A DNA stretch of 61,823 bases from Paraburkholderia panacisoli (GCF_008369935.1 NZ_VTUZ01000053.1:1-61823); one strand, 5' to 3'. Positions 51,908-61,369 are shown, counted from the first letter of the stretch. Numbers and translations: made by a program. The notes: generated by a model not told the origin, from the letters alone.

Positions 51908-52499
51908 CGCGGCAGTCACGCGAATCGGCCGCTTCAAGTTTCGCGTACGGCGAATCGGCGGGTGCGGCGAAAAAGATGTCGTCTTCGAAAAGAGGCCGCG
52001 CCTCGACTTCGGGTTCGGTCTCCGGCACGGCCATCAGGGCCGCATCGACCGCGCCTTGCTTAAGCTTGTCGAGCGGCTCGGCATTCGAACCGCGCACGAG
52101 TTCGACCTGACGTGTCGGCCGGCGCACCTTGAGATCGATGACGATGCCGGGTACGGTCTTGATGATCAGCGAGTACAGCGAACCAACCTTCAGGCGGTCC
52201 GACGAGTAGCCTGCGGCCTTGCACGTGGCGCGAACGCCTTCGGACATCAGCGTGAGCACGTCCTGCGCGACATCAGCGAGCATTTGCGCCGCTTCCGTCG
52301 TCTTGAGGTTGCGGCCTTCGTGCCGCAATAGCGCACAGCGTCCCCCTTGTTCGAGCGAATGCAGCGCCCGGTGCACGCTGACCGTGCTCACCTTCAACGC
52401 CTCGGCCGCGTTCGACAGGTTTCCGGTCTCCATGAATGCGAGGAGAACCCTCGAAAGCGGATAGTCAAGCTCGTTGAAGAACCGGCCTTGCGTCGGCCC
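51903..52499 (-). pseudogene. Truncated LysR-family regulator
   Basis: The minus-strand frame reads GRFFNELDYPLSRVLLAFME, TGNLSNAAEALKVSTVSVHR, ALHSLEQGG, then a substrate-binding start (LKVGSLYSLIIKTVPGIVID, KQGAVDAALMAVPETEPEVE). It stops at DSRDCRD followed by TAG, in the middle of the second domain. About 110 C-terminal residues are absent. The upstream side runs straight into an IS66 relic, so the true start codon is doubtful too. The stop lies inside the target duplication, so truncation came before the IS21 insertion. Confidence 0.8.
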
Positions 52500-52504
52500 C
52501 GGTG

Positions 52505-52612
52505 AGTTGGCAATCGGGTAAGGACGTCTTTCAGATAGACGTACGAGTCGTGACCGTTGAGCTGCGCGATACGAATCAGGCTCATGACTGCGGCGGGACG
52601 TTGTCCCGCTCG
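52505..52612 (-). pseudogene. IS66-family transposase C-terminal relic (minus strand)
   Basis: The frame reads RAGQRPAAVMSLIRIAQLNG, HDSYVYLKDVLTRLPTH. This is the extreme C-terminus of IS66 TnpC (GR-AAAI-SLI-SA-LNGHDPYAYLKDVLTRLP). Nothing upstream of it is preserved in this orientation. Confidence 0.8.
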
Positions 52613-52639
52613 CACTGAACCAGCGGACAGCCAGTTCGC

Positions 52640-52847
52640 TCTGTTATGGAAATGCTTCTCTAACGGCCGCAACTGGCTCTTCAGTGACACAGTCGCCAGT
52701 GCAAACGCCGCCGCCACCCTGTATTCGCTCGTGCAGACCTGCAAAGCGAACAACATCGCCCCGTACAAGTACCTCATCGCACTGTTCAAAGGTCTGCCGC
52801 ATGCGCACACGGCCGACAACTACGAGGCTCTGCTGCCTGGCAATTGA
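52640..52847 (+). pseudogene. IS66-family transposase C-terminal relic (plus strand)
   Basis: Plus-strand frame: NGRNWLFSDTVASANAAATL, YSLVQTCKANNIAPYKYLIA, LFKGLPHAHTADNYEALLPG, a different IS66 TnpC C-terminus (RNWLFSDTV-GA-AS, LYSLIETAKANG-DPYKYL, ALLPW). It faces the minus-strand IS66 relic, so two separate IS66 elements have collapsed together. Confidence 0.85.
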
Positions 52848-53204
52848 ATCCACACGCGGCCTGACGCATATCGCGTTTGGTCGCATACGGGACGTCGTCT
52901 AATGCGCGCTTGCGGTTTGAGGCGCAATACGAGCGGAAGACGGGGGTGCGTGAGTGTTCGCCGCAGGTGGGGGAATCTGCGTAGGGTCAGTCGCTTCCTG
53001 AGATGCGCGATGGAGCTCGGTTGTTGTGCACCGGGTCATTCCTCATCTCCGTCCCGTTGTGCGGGAAGCTGGCGATCCCGTCAGCGGCCGAAAAACCAGC
53101 GTACGCCTGACGCTTTCGCGACCGCGCCGATTTTTTGGCCGTCTTTCGATCGTCAGCCGGCCAGCAGCGCCGGTGACACTGCCGCCGGTCGCGAGCGGCC
53201 ATGC
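52848..53204. other. Gap between IS66 relic and aromatic module 2
   Basis: No recognisable gene or hairpin. Long open frames here are GC-driven and unlike proteins. Confidence 0.45.
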
Positions 53205-54044
53205 TCAGGATCGAATCCAGGCACGCCCCCAGGAATTCAATGTGCGTTCGCTCTGCGGCCAGACGCCGGGAGGCTTGTCTGCCGGGACGCGCTCAAGCTC
53301 GGCAGAAAACTCCAGCCGGTTGCCGTCCGGGTCGGTCACCATGAAGAAGAGGTTATTGCCGGGACCGTGGCGGCCGGGTCCAAAAAATATCGGGACTTCG
53401 GCCGCCGCAAAGCGGTCGCCCCAGTCGCGGATGTCGTTCCATTCACTGGTTTCGTAGCAGTGATGGTCCCATTCGTTACTGCTGCCACGAAAGAACGCCA
53501 GCGTGTGGTGCTCACCGTCGGACCGCATGAATACGACCATGATGGTGCCGTCCGCGTCGATCACCTCGTCGGAGATCGTGAATCCCACTTTTTCGACGTA
53601 GAAGCGCACCACGTTATCCAGGTCGGTCGTCTGGAACACCGTGTGCTGCAGACGTGCCGGCGGGCCCGTGTAATCGTCGGACTGCACCGGCACGCCGAAC
53701 GCGAGGCGCCGTCCTTGAGGATCGGTGATCACGATGGCGCCGGATGCGAACAGCGGATCGTTGATCATTTCATAGGACAGGTCGTGGCCGGACAGTTGCT
53801 GCTTCAATGCTTCAAGCGCGCTCGCATCTGTCATTGCGTACCCGTAGTGCGGCTCGCTGCCACCACCACTGCGTCTGATGATCATCGCACGGGCCGGGCC
53901 GGCGAGAACCGTGCTGTCGGCGCGCATTTCCACGATACGCAGGTCAAGCATGCGCTGATAGAATTCAACCATGGTCTCGGGCCTCTCGCTGACGATCTGC
54001 AGATGGTGAAGCCGCGCGGGGGTACATTGTTGCAGGGTATTCAT
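53205..54044 (-). CDS. VOC-family extradiol dioxygenase (module 2)
   Basis: 279 residues from the ATG at 54044 (GGAG nine bases upstream). Two VOC modules: ARLHHLQIVSERPETMVEFY, and ARLQHTVFQTTDLDNVVRFY with His; EHHTLAFFRGSSNEWDHHCY gives the second His; PDGNRLEFSAELE gives the Glu ligand. This His-His-Glu set fits a metal-dependent ring-cleavage dioxygenase. It follows the MhpA-type hydroxylase gene and is smaller than the paralogue at 31822. Confidence 0.9.
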   Translation of the reverse strand: MNTLQQCTPARLHHLQIVSERPETMVEFYQRMLDLRIVEMRADSTVLAGPARAMIIRRSGGGSEPHYGYAMTDASALEALKQQLSGHDLSYEMINDPLFASGAIVITDPQGRRLAFGVPVQSDDYTGPPARLQHTVFQTTDLDNVVRFYVEKVGFTISDEVIDADGTIMVVFMRSDGEHHTLAFFRGSSNEWDHHCYETSEWNDIRDWGDRFAAAEVPIFFGPGRHGPGNNLFFMVTDPDGNRLEFSAELERVPADKPPGVWPQSERTLNSWGRAWIRS

Positions 54045-54084
54045 GTTTAAAGGCTCCATGTCCTGAGGGCGCAGCGCGCGGGCG

Positions 54085-55803
54085 TTAGGCGCGAACGGCC
54101 GATGTGGCCGCAATCGCAGGTTTTGTTCGGACCGGTGCGGATACCTTTCCAGACCCGACGCCGAGCGTTGACGCGTAGGCATCGGCAAAAGTCTTTTCCG
54201 CACGTGGCGCGAACGTGCCGGCGACATACCGGTCGGGTCGCACCACGAGAACTTCCTTCGCGTGCCGTCCGAGCCAGGCCGGTAAAACGTCCGATGTGTC
54301 CACTACATAAACGACCTTCGGCGACGCGGTGCGTGCAGGAAGCGTTGAACCCGCCGGCAGTACGCGTACGCGCGCCACATCCAGTAGATCCCACAGCGGA
54401 TGGTTGAGCGCCTCGAAGTCGCTGTCGGGCCCATTGCCATACTGAACCAGTGCAAAACGGTGACCGATTACGTCGTCCAGCTTCGATTCGACCACCTCGA
54501 CGCCGGTTAAGGCAGTTGCACCCTCGACGCTGACTCGTGCCAGGACAGAAGGCTGCGGAAGCATCCGTCCACGTGGGCTGCCACGACCGCTACGTTCTCG
54601 AGGGCCAAGGAGGCCCGACTCGAAGCGCGGCTTCGGCTTGAACTTCATCTGCATGAAGAAGTCGCGCACCGGCGGGATGAATCGGGTCAAACGGAAAAAC
54701 GACTGGAAGGCCGTCGCACTGAACTGCGATCCTGGTGCCATGACGATGCCCAGATTCAGCGCCAGCCGAATCAACGCCCAGGCATGCTTGCGCCGCTCTT
54801 CTTCGTACGACGAGAGGATCGTTGCCGGCAATCGGCCCTTCAGCACAGCAGTCAGTTTCCAGCCGAGGTTATGGGCATCTCTCACGCCGCTATTCATGCC
54901 CTGACCCGCGTACGGCGGCGTCAGATGCGCAGCGTCTCCGGCCAGGAATATCCGGCCGATCTGCCAGCGTTCGGCCACGCGGGCGTGGAAGGTGTAGACC
55001 GTTTTCCGGATCAGATCCATCGGCGCGTCGCCGCGCAGCGGGCGCAGCCATTGCGCAATGCGTTCTTCCTTCAGCGCATCTTCGGATGACTCTCCCGGGT
55101 GAATGAGAATCTCGTAGCGCCGGGTATTGTGAGGGCCCGGAACATCGACGATGGCTCGTTTGGGATCGCAATAGACGCGCATCTGCGAGAACGGATCGGT
55201 ATCCTTCTCGGTGTCGATGACCAGCCACCGGGACTTGAAGGTCGAGCCGACGAGCTTGACGCCGAGCTTCTCGCGCACCGGGCTTCGACCGCCGTCGCAG
55301 GCCACCAGGAAGCTCGCTTTGACCGCGAACCGGGAACCGTCGGTACGTGACACTACTGCGATGACGCCTTCACCGTCCTGCTCGAACGATTCGAGCGTGT
55401 GCCCGAATAACGTGGCTCCGCAGGTGAACCGGTCGAGGCCGCGCCGGAGGGTGGCCTCAAACAGCGGCTGACGGAACGCGTTGCGACGCGGAAAGCCATA
55501 TTCGCTGGCAGTCGGCTCAACCTTGCCAAAGCAGCTTCCCCCTGCGCGACTCAGGTAGTGAACGCCATACCCGGGCACGACATCCCGCATCACGGGGTCG
55601 GCCAGTCCGACCGCCTGCATGGTGCGCAACGATTCGTCGTCGATGGAGACAGCGCGGGGCTCGCCTATCGTCGATGGCTTCAGATCGATCAACATGAAGG
55701 GCACATCGCTGTGACCCAGGACGTTGGCGAGAGTCAGCCCGGTTGGGCCGCCGCCCACGATGAGGACACCGGTTTCGATGGTGTCGAGGTTATTCGCGCT
55801 CAT
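54085..55803 (-). CDS. MhpA-type FAD-dependent aromatic hydroxylase
   Basis: 572 residues from the ATG at 55803 (GGAG upstream). FAD site VLIVGGGPTGLTLANVLG (residues about 13-30), the DG motif VACDGGRSPVREKLG, and the second FAD motif FLAGDAAHLTPPYAGQGMNS. A C-terminal thioredoxin-like domain has VLVVRPDRYVAGTFAP. Such enzymes add a hydroxyl next to an existing phenolic hydroxyl using NAD(P)H, giving a catechol for the VOC dioxygenase encoded just downstream. The substrate is unknown; phenylpropionate, resorcinol-type and other phenols are possible. Confidence 0.92.
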   Translation of the reverse strand: MSANNLDTIETGVLIVGGGPTGLTLANVLGHSDVPFMLIDLKPSTIGEPRAVSIDDESLRTMQAVGLADPVMRDVVPGYGVHYLSRAGGSCFGKVEPTASEYGFPRRNAFRQPLFEATLRRGLDRFTCGATLFGHTLESFEQDGEGVIAVVSRTDGSRFAVKASFLVACDGGRSPVREKLGVKLVGSTFKSRWLVIDTEKDTDPFSQMRVYCDPKRAIVDVPGPHNTRRYEILIHPGESSEDALKEERIAQWLRPLRGDAPMDLIRKTVYTFHARVAERWQIGRIFLAGDAAHLTPPYAGQGMNSGVRDAHNLGWKLTAVLKGRLPATILSSYEEERRKHAWALIRLALNLGIVMAPGSQFSATAFQSFFRLTRFIPPVRDFFMQMKFKPKPRFESGLLGPRERSGRGSPRGRMLPQPSVLARVSVEGATALTGVEVVESKLDDVIGHRFALVQYGNGPDSDFEALNHPLWDLLDVARVRVLPAGSTLPARTASPKVVYVVDTSDVLPAWLGRHAKEVLVVRPDRYVAGTFAPRAEKTFADAYASTLGVGSGKVSAPVRTKPAIAATSAVRA

Positions 55804-55861
55804 TGCACTGTCTCCTGTCTGCTGACGCACTTTTGCCATTGCTACTCAACTGGCCGCCCGA

Positions 55862-56728
55862 TCAATCGCGCGAGCCATGCGTTTCGTCGACCACGACGTT
55901 GCGCAGAATGCCGATCTTCGAGATCTCGACCTCAACCACATCACCCGCCTTCATCCAGAGTGGCGGCTGACGGAAGGCGCCGACGCCGCCGGTCGTACCC
56001 GTGATGATCACGTCGCCCGCATGCAGTTCGGTGAAGGTCGAGCAGTACTCGATCAGGGTCGGGATATCAAAAATCAGGTCGTCGGTGGTGGCCTGCTGGA
56101 CGACCTCGCCGTTCAGACGGGTCGTCAGGGAAAGCTGCGACGGATCGCCCAGTTCGTCCGGTGTGACCAGCCAGGGGCCGAAGCCGCCAGTCGACGGGAA
56201 GTTTTTTCCCGGGATGAACTGGATCGTATGTTTCTGCCAGTCGCGCACGCTGCCGTCGTTGTAGCAGGAGTACCCGGCGACGTAGCCGAAGGCGTCAGCC
56301 GCCTTGACGTGCCGCGCCGTACGGCCGATGACGACTGCGAGTTCGCCTTCGAAGTCGAGTTTTTCCGACGCCAGAGGCCGCACGATCGGACCGTCATGGG
56401 CCGTCTGGGAGTCGGCAAAGCGTGTGAAGAACATCGGCTTCGTTGGAACCTCGCGGCCGGTTTCCTTCACGTGCGACAGATAGTTGATACCCACGCACAG
56501 GATCTTCTGCGGGTCCGGGATGACCGGCAACAGTTCGACTTCACTCCACTCAAGGCGGCCATCCGCGGCGCGAGCGATTGCACTGATGGCGCCCAGCGTG
56601 TTGCGAGCCAGCGCCTCCTTCAGCGTCGAGCCAACGTCGGACGAAAACGGGCCCAGATCGATGAGACCGTTGTCGGTCGCGACGCCAAATGAGTCCTGTT
56701 CCGCATGCCGAAAGCTCACGAGCTTCAT
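55862..56728 (-). CDS. FAH-family hydrolase (module 2)
   Basis: 288 residues from the ATG at 56728 (AGGAGA upstream). Core: LCVGINYLSHVKETGREVPT, FTRFADSQTAHDGPIVRP, LDFEGELAVVIGRTARHV (Glu ligands), YSCYNDGSVRDWQKHTIQFI (Asp), AGDVIITGTTGGVGAFR. It should hydrolyse or isomerise the ring-opened product. First gene of the minus-strand operon FAH-MhpA-VOC, with the shared 17-base motif in its promoter. Confidence 0.93.
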   Translation of the reverse strand: MKLVSFRHAEQDSFGVATDNGLIDLGPFSSDVGSTLKEALARNTLGAISAIARAADGRLEWSEVELLPVIPDPQKILCVGINYLSHVKETGREVPTKPMFFTRFADSQTAHDGPIVRPLASEKLDFEGELAVVIGRTARHVKAADAFGYVAGYSCYNDGSVRDWQKHTIQFIPGKNFPSTGGFGPWLVTPDELGDPSQLSLTTRLNGEVVQQATTDDLIFDIPTLIEYCSTFTELHAGDVIITGTTGGVGAFRQPPLWMKAGDVVEVEISKIGILRNVVVDETHGSRD

Positions 56729-56796
56729 GTCGTATCTCCTGAAAGTGGTGGGTGCCTCCATAGCATAGTCGATTTACAAATTTCGTCAAACGCAAT

Positions 56797-56813
56797 TCTC
56801 ATATTTCGATAAT
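56797..56813. promoter_or_regulatory. Probable IclR operator in divergent FAH/MFS promoter
   Basis: TCTCATATTTCGATAAT, identical to 61226-61242 upstream of the iclR gene. It lies 69 bases before the FAH start and about 127 before the transporter start. TTTCGATAAT resembles the TTCGATAATCG core known for aromatic IclR operators. Confidence 0.7.
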
Positions 56814-56939
56814 TAGGCGTTAACGATAGGTGCGTAAATGGCGTATTTGGATAAAAGTAAGTTACGTGACCGACGACGGAATTCAGTCCGGTAGCCGGCG
56901 CGCCTTCCAACATGCACCCAGACTGGATGGAGACACAAA

Positions 56940-58352
56940 GTGGCTAACGATTTTCTTTCACCGTCCGTTGCCCCCGGCGCCCCGTGGCCCGGTGGCCCCG
57001 CCCTGAACGGCACCCACGCTGACAACGGTTCTTCGGGGGTGCACGGGACAGCCGTGGCGGTTGGAGACGTCATCGACGCACGGCCGCTCAGTCGTCTTCA
57101 AGTGATGACCGTGGTCCTGTGCATATTTGTCGCGGTACTCGACGGTTTCGATACCCAGGCGATCGGCTTTCTGGCCCCTGCGATCGCCAGAAGCCTGGCG
57201 CTTCCCTTGCCAGGCTTCGGCTCCGTGTTCACGGCGGGCCTCGTCGGCCTCATGATCGGTGCGATCACCCTCGGCCCCCTCGCGGATCGCTTTGGCAGAA
57301 AAAAAATGCTGGTGCTCGCTACGCTCGCCTTCGGGGTGTTCGCTTTCGCTACCGCGTTCGCCCACACGCTGCCCCAACTGCTGGTCATGCGCTTTCTGAC
57401 CGGGCTCGGCCTCGGTGGCGCGATGCCCAACGTGGTGGCGCTGGCCTCGGAATTCTCACCACGCCGGCTTTCCCGGGTTTGCGTGACGGTCCTGTTTAGC
57501 GGCATGCCGGCGGGCGCGGTGGTCGGCGGCCTGGTCAGTGCCGCACTGCTGCCGCGCTATGGATGGCACTCGGTCTTCTACGTTGGCGGTGCGTTGCCCG
57601 TTGCCGTCGCACTCGCGGTCGCCATCTGGATGCCCGAGTCTGTTCGCTACCTGACGACGCTTTCGAGCGGACGCGCACGGGCGCGGAAGATCATGTTCCG
57701 GATTGCGCCGGAGCTCGCGCAGCGCGACATCGAATTCATTAGCGGTGAGGTCCAGCATAGCGGGGTTCCGCTCAGGCACCTGTTCACGGAAGGGCGTGCG
57801 GCGCGCACGATCCTGCTGTGGATTCCGTATTTCATGAACCTGCTGGTGCTGTATTTCATCATCAGCTGGCTGCCTGCGGTGATGGTTCGGACCGGCAGTT
57901 CCATCACGCTGGGGATTCAGGCGATCACCGGGTTCAGCCTGGGTGGTGTGGTCGGCTCTCTCATTCAGGGACGGCTCATGGACAGGTTGGGCCTGATCCG
58001 GGTGCTGTTCCTGGAGTTTGTTTTCTACATCGGCTTCGTGGTTGTCCTCGCCACGCAGCCGCTGGGCGTCGCCGGCATTCTCGTCGCGACTGGACTCGCC
58101 GGGATTGCGGTTCAGGGCGCCCAGGCGGGTCTCAATTCGTTGGCCGCCGAGATCTATCCGACCTCGATGCGCGGGACCGGCGTTGGCTGCGCACTGGCCG
58201 TTGGTCGGATTGGCTCGATTCTCGGCCCGATTGCCGGGAGCCTGATGCTGGCCTTCAACTGGAACGCGCAGCAGATCTTCCTGGCTGGCGTCATACCTGG
58301 CGCGATCGCCGCCACAGCGATTGTCTGCAGCCGACGCTTCGGGTACCGGTAA
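56940..58352 (+). CDS. MFS transporter, aromatic acid:H+ symporter (AAHS) type
   Basis: 470 residues, GTG start with GGAG upstream. A 50-residue polar N-terminal extension precedes TM1, which carries the AAHS motif DGFDTQAIGF (about residues 68-77). GPLADRFGRKKMLVLATLAF is the loop 2-3 MFS motif, and GLGLGGAMPNVVALASEFSP and PTSMRGTGVGCALAVGRIGS are further signatures. Twelve membrane helices are expected. It imports an aromatic acid using the proton gradient, presumably the substrate of the divergent MhpA-type operon. Confidence 0.94.
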   Translation: MANDFLSPSVAPGAPWPGGPALNGTHADNGSSGVHGTAVAVGDVIDARPLSRLQVMTVVLCIFVAVLDGFDTQAIGFLAPAIARSLALPLPGFGSVFTAGLVGLMIGAITLGPLADRFGRKKMLVLATLAFGVFAFATAFAHTLPQLLVMRFLTGLGLGGAMPNVVALASEFSPRRLSRVCVTVLFSGMPAGAVVGGLVSAALLPRYGWHSVFYVGGALPVAVALAVAIWMPESVRYLTTLSSGRARARKIMFRIAPELAQRDIEFISGEVQHSGVPLRHLFTEGRAARTILLWIPYFMNLLVLYFIISWLPAVMVRTGSSITLGIQAITGFSLGGVVGSLIQGRLMDRLGLIRVLFLEFVFYIGFVVVLATQPLGVAGILVATGLAGIAVQGAQAGLNSLAAEIYPTSMRGTGVGCALAVGRIGSILGPIAGSLMLAFNWNAQQIFLAGVIPGAIAATAIVCSRRFGYR

Positions 58353-58707
58353 CAACCCTGCGGCGCATGTCGCACGTGCTCCTGTTCACGCCCGAGGCGG
58401 CGTGCGGCATTGATTGCTGCCGCAGCGGCCGGCTCGTGGCTGCAGGCAGGTCCGCTACATCGTGGACTTCACGAACGCGTATGACGCATGCAAGCGCCTA
58501 GGGTCATGCGGTGTTCGTCGAGCCCGCGTTAAAGGCTCGCATCACGTTGCGCAATGGCGCCGGGTCCGGCGCGTCGAGCCGTGCCGCATCGGCGCTTCCT
58601 GAATGGATGCCGGGAGACTTCTTCGACACCACCGAACCATGACGATGACTGACGTCATGTAAAGCGCAATTCAGACAACAGAAAATCAGATTGCAGGGTT
58701 TGGAGAG
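58353..58707 (+). other. Gap between transporter and porin
   Basis: About 355 bases with no gene recognised. GGAGAG just before 58708 serves the porin. Confidence 0.5.
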
Positions 58708-59844
58708 ATGAAATACAGAACGATTGCGGTTGCCGCCGCACTTGGGATGAGTAATTCGGCTTTTGCGCAAAGCAGCGTCACGCTCTACGGGATTCTGGAT
58801 ACCGGCATTGAACTCGTCACGCACGCCAATGCCGCCGGTGACAGGGTGGTGCGCATGCCCGGCATTACCGGGTCGGTTCCGTCGCGCTGGGGTATGCATG
58901 GAACTGAGGACCTGGGTGGCGGCCTCGCGGCGATTTTCACGCTGGAGAACGGGTTTAATACGCGTTCTGGCGATATCAACCAAGGGGGCCGGCTATTTGG
59001 CCGGCAGGCCTGGGTCGGAATGTCCGGCCCTTATGGCACGTTGACCTTCGGTCGCCAGTACACCATGTCATACTGGGCGATTCTTGATTCCGACGCGCTT
59101 GGCCCGGACATCTATGGGGGCCTCGGCTCGCTCGATGCCTATATTCCTAACGCGCGCAGCGACAACACGATTGCCTATAAAGGCACGTTCAGTGGCGTGA
59201 CGGTTGGCGCGACGTATTCATTCGGCCGCGATTCCGCCGGCACCGGCAACTCTCCCGGCCAGGGGACGTGCGCGGGATCGATCCCCGGCAACTCACAGGC
59301 GTGCCGCCAATGGTCGGCGATGCTACGCTACGACAGCAATGCATTCGGCGTCGCCGGTTCCTATGACGAACAGCGGGGCGGCCCGGGAGCCGCGGCGAAT
59401 TTTTTCAACGGTGTCGCGCCGCTGCCACTGACCAGTAGTGGCGACAAGGACGTCCGCATGCAGCTCAATGGCTACTTCAAGCTCGGACAACTGAAGGTCG
59501 GTGGCGGCTGGCTGGGCCGTCATGTCGAAACGGTTCTGCCTACCGTGCCGGACGTGCGAACCAATACTTTCTATCTGACGGGTACCTACCTTGTCACACC
59601 GTCGGTGCTCGTCGATGGGGGCCTCTACCGGACTGTCGACCAGGACCAGGACACCCGGGCCACACTGGCCGCCCTGAGGGGGACCTACCTGTTGTCCAAG
59701 CGCACTGCCGTCTATCTGCAAAGCGGTTACGTATTCAACAGCGCGAAGGCGCGCTACACAGTGAGTCAAGGCGGAGGTGGCACGACCCCGGCTGCCGGAA
59801 CTGGACAGCTCGGCGTGATGGCCGGTATCCGGCACACGTTCTGA
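58708..59844 (+). CDS. Burkholderia-type trimeric porin
   Basis: 378 residues. Signal peptide cleaved after FAQ (MKYRTIAVAAALG, NSAFAQ), mature start SSVTLYGILDTGIELVTHAN. Porin-4 (OmpC-like) landmarks: SRWGMHGTEDLGGGLAAIFT, LENGFNTRSGDINQGGRLFG, RQAWVGMSGPYGTLTFGRQY, the final strand LGVMAGIRHTF with terminal Phe. It probably admits the aromatic acid imported by the transporter. It lies in the same direction as that gene. Confidence 0.95.
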   Translation: MKYRTIAVAAALGMSNSAFAQSSVTLYGILDTGIELVTHANAAGDRVVRMPGITGSVPSRWGMHGTEDLGGGLAAIFTLENGFNTRSGDINQGGRLFGRQAWVGMSGPYGTLTFGRQYTMSYWAILDSDALGPDIYGGLGSLDAYIPNARSDNTIAYKGTFSGVTVGATYSFGRDSAGTGNSPGQGTCAGSIPGNSQACRQWSAMLRYDSNAFGVAGSYDEQRGGPGAAANFFNGVAPLPLTSSGDKDVRMQLNGYFKLGQLKVGGGWLGRHVETVLPTVPDVRTNTFYLTGTYLVTPSVLVDGGLYRTVDQDQDTRATLAALRGTYLLSKRTAVYLQSGYVFNSAKARYTVSQGGGGTTPAAGTGQLGVMAGIRHTF

Positions 59845-59864
59845 CGGACCGGCGTCACGCATCG

Positions 59865-59884
59865 CGTTGCTGCGCGCCGCAACG
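59865..59884 (+). terminator. Weak hairpin after the porin gene
   Basis: CGTTGC pairs with GCAACG around an eight-base loop, followed by TTTGAC. The stem is short and the T-run has only three bases. Confidence 0.35.
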
Positions 59885-60277
59885 TTTGACCCCGGGGATG
59901 AGCGGGTTTGTGATGAGATAGCGGTGCGGCATTGACGCAATGCGCGGGTCGCTTCAGCGTCAAAAGCAGCAGTGGCTTCTGCAAGTAATACGACAACGTC
60001 GCGCGACGCCACCGATCGGGGCTTTCGCTGAGCGCCCGCCGACGGCCGCCCACCACAAATGCTTAATGTCCAGCAACAGGATGGCGTCCAGCGCCGTGAG
60101 CATGCCCACGATCGGCAATCGCGAAACGAGAGGTGTCCCGGCCGGCCGGGACGTTCACCGTCAGGTTGTCGCATAGGCAATCGCCAAGGACAAAGACCGC
60201 GAAGGAATGCATCTACAGTCTGCTGCGTGCAAGCGCGCGTGCAAGACAATCGGGGTCATGCGAACCGTCGCGTGAAG
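59885..60277. other. Convergent gap between porin and iclR
   Basis: About 390 bases. No gene or RNA gene recognised. Confidence 0.45.
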
Positions 60278-61126
60278 TCAATCCTGACTGAGCAGGGCGC
60301 GGGTCGACGGTTCAGCTGCCTTCGAACCTGGCTCGCCACGGTCAGGCGGGAGGCGCTCCTCACCCGGGCTGGACTTGTCGTGCGCGTTCAGGGTCGCTTC
60401 GATTTCCTGCGCGCCGCTCTGCGCGATGGTCGCAAGGCGCTGACACGCCCGCATCTCGACCTCGCCGCTCACGACATAGCTCAAACTGCCTACGGCCCGG
60501 CGATCCTGGTTCAGGATGGCCGCGGCAATCCCGATGCGCCCACGATCGATCTCGCCGGATGTGATCGCATATCCGGCCTTGCGAATATTGGCAAGCGAAT
60601 TTCGGAATTCCTCGAGCGTCTTTCCAAGACCCGCCACTGACACCTCATCGCGATGGTTTTCATAGAGAGTGCGCAGCCAGCGCGCCGGCTGGTAAGCGAG
60701 GATAACCTTCGAGGTGGCGCCTGCAAAAAGAGGCATCGGCCTGCCCCGCTCGTAACTCACCAGCGGCTGGGGACCTGCGGTGAACACCTGGCGCATGCAC
60801 AGAACCGTTTCGCCGAATGAACGACACAGCAACACCGCGGAACCTTCGGGTCCATATTTGCGCAGGTCTTCCATCACCGGTGCGGCGGCGGCCAGTAGTG
60901 GGTCTGTCAGCTGGATCTGACGGTCGAGCTGGATGATTGCCGGTCCCAGCGTGTACACGCCCGCCCCTGTCGGCGCGATTAGCCCCGCCTCTTCAAGCGC
61001 GCGAATAAACCGGTAGCCCGTTGCAGGCGAAACGCCCATGGCACCGGCTATTTCATCTGCGGTCCAGGACGGCTTTTCGAGGGTGAACAGTTTGAGGACA
61101 CCGAAGGCGCGGTCAGACGTGGACAT
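60278..61126 (-). CDS. IclR-family transcriptional regulator
   Basis: 282 residues from the ATG at 61126; a TTG four codons upstream is possible. N-terminal winged HTH (LKLFTLEKPSWTADEIAGAM, GVSPATGYRFIRALEEAGLI) and C-terminal effector domain (GSAVLLCRSFGETVLCMRQV, GRPMPLFAGATSKVILAYQP, AGYAITSGEIDRGRIGIAAA). The C-terminus has an extra 40 polar residues. Many IclR proteins govern aromatic catabolism. The 17-base motif ahead of it recurs in the FAH/AAHS divergent promoter, so it likely controls both. Confidence 0.93.
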   Translation of the reverse strand: MSTSDRAFGVLKLFTLEKPSWTADEIAGAMGVSPATGYRFIRALEEAGLIAPTGAGVYTLGPAIIQLDRQIQLTDPLLAAAAPVMEDLRKYGPEGSAVLLCRSFGETVLCMRQVFTAGPQPLVSYERGRPMPLFAGATSKVILAYQPARWLRTLYENHRDEVSVAGLGKTLEEFRNSLANIRKAGYAITSGEIDRGRIGIAAAILNQDRRAVGSLSYVVSGEVEMRACQRLATIAQSGAQEIEATLNAHDKSSPGEERLPPDRGEPGSKAAEPSTRALLSQD

Positions 61127-61225
61127 GGAACGGTTCAAACCAAAAGGATGACAATCAGTGTACTACGCAACATGATCCAATAATCTCATTTTTGATCATT
61201 ATATGCTCATCAACATATGCATAAG

Positions 61226-61242
61226 TCTCATATTTCGATAAT
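61226..61242. promoter_or_regulatory. Probable IclR operator upstream of iclR
   Basis: TCTCATATTTCGATAAT, the second exact copy of the motif at 56797-56813. It lies 100 bases before the iclR start and suggests autoregulation. Confidence 0.7.
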
Positions 61243-61369
61243 CTGTAGCGACGATATATCCAAGCGGAACGTTCCGACCAGTGCAATCGACTCTGGTATT
61301 TCGTGTTGCCGTCTTCAGAAAACGACACGCGTTCCAGGTGAGAAACTCACCGACTTCACCTGTATCGAC

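Noticed and set aside
52902..54050. Plus-strand open frame over the VOC dioxygenase
   Set aside because: Antisense to a gene with clear metal-ligand motifs and a good ribosome-binding site.
57456..58355. Minus-strand open frame over the AAHS transporter
   Set aside because: Composition is Arg/Asn/Gln-rich without hydrophobic or domain features; the plus-strand transporter is certain.
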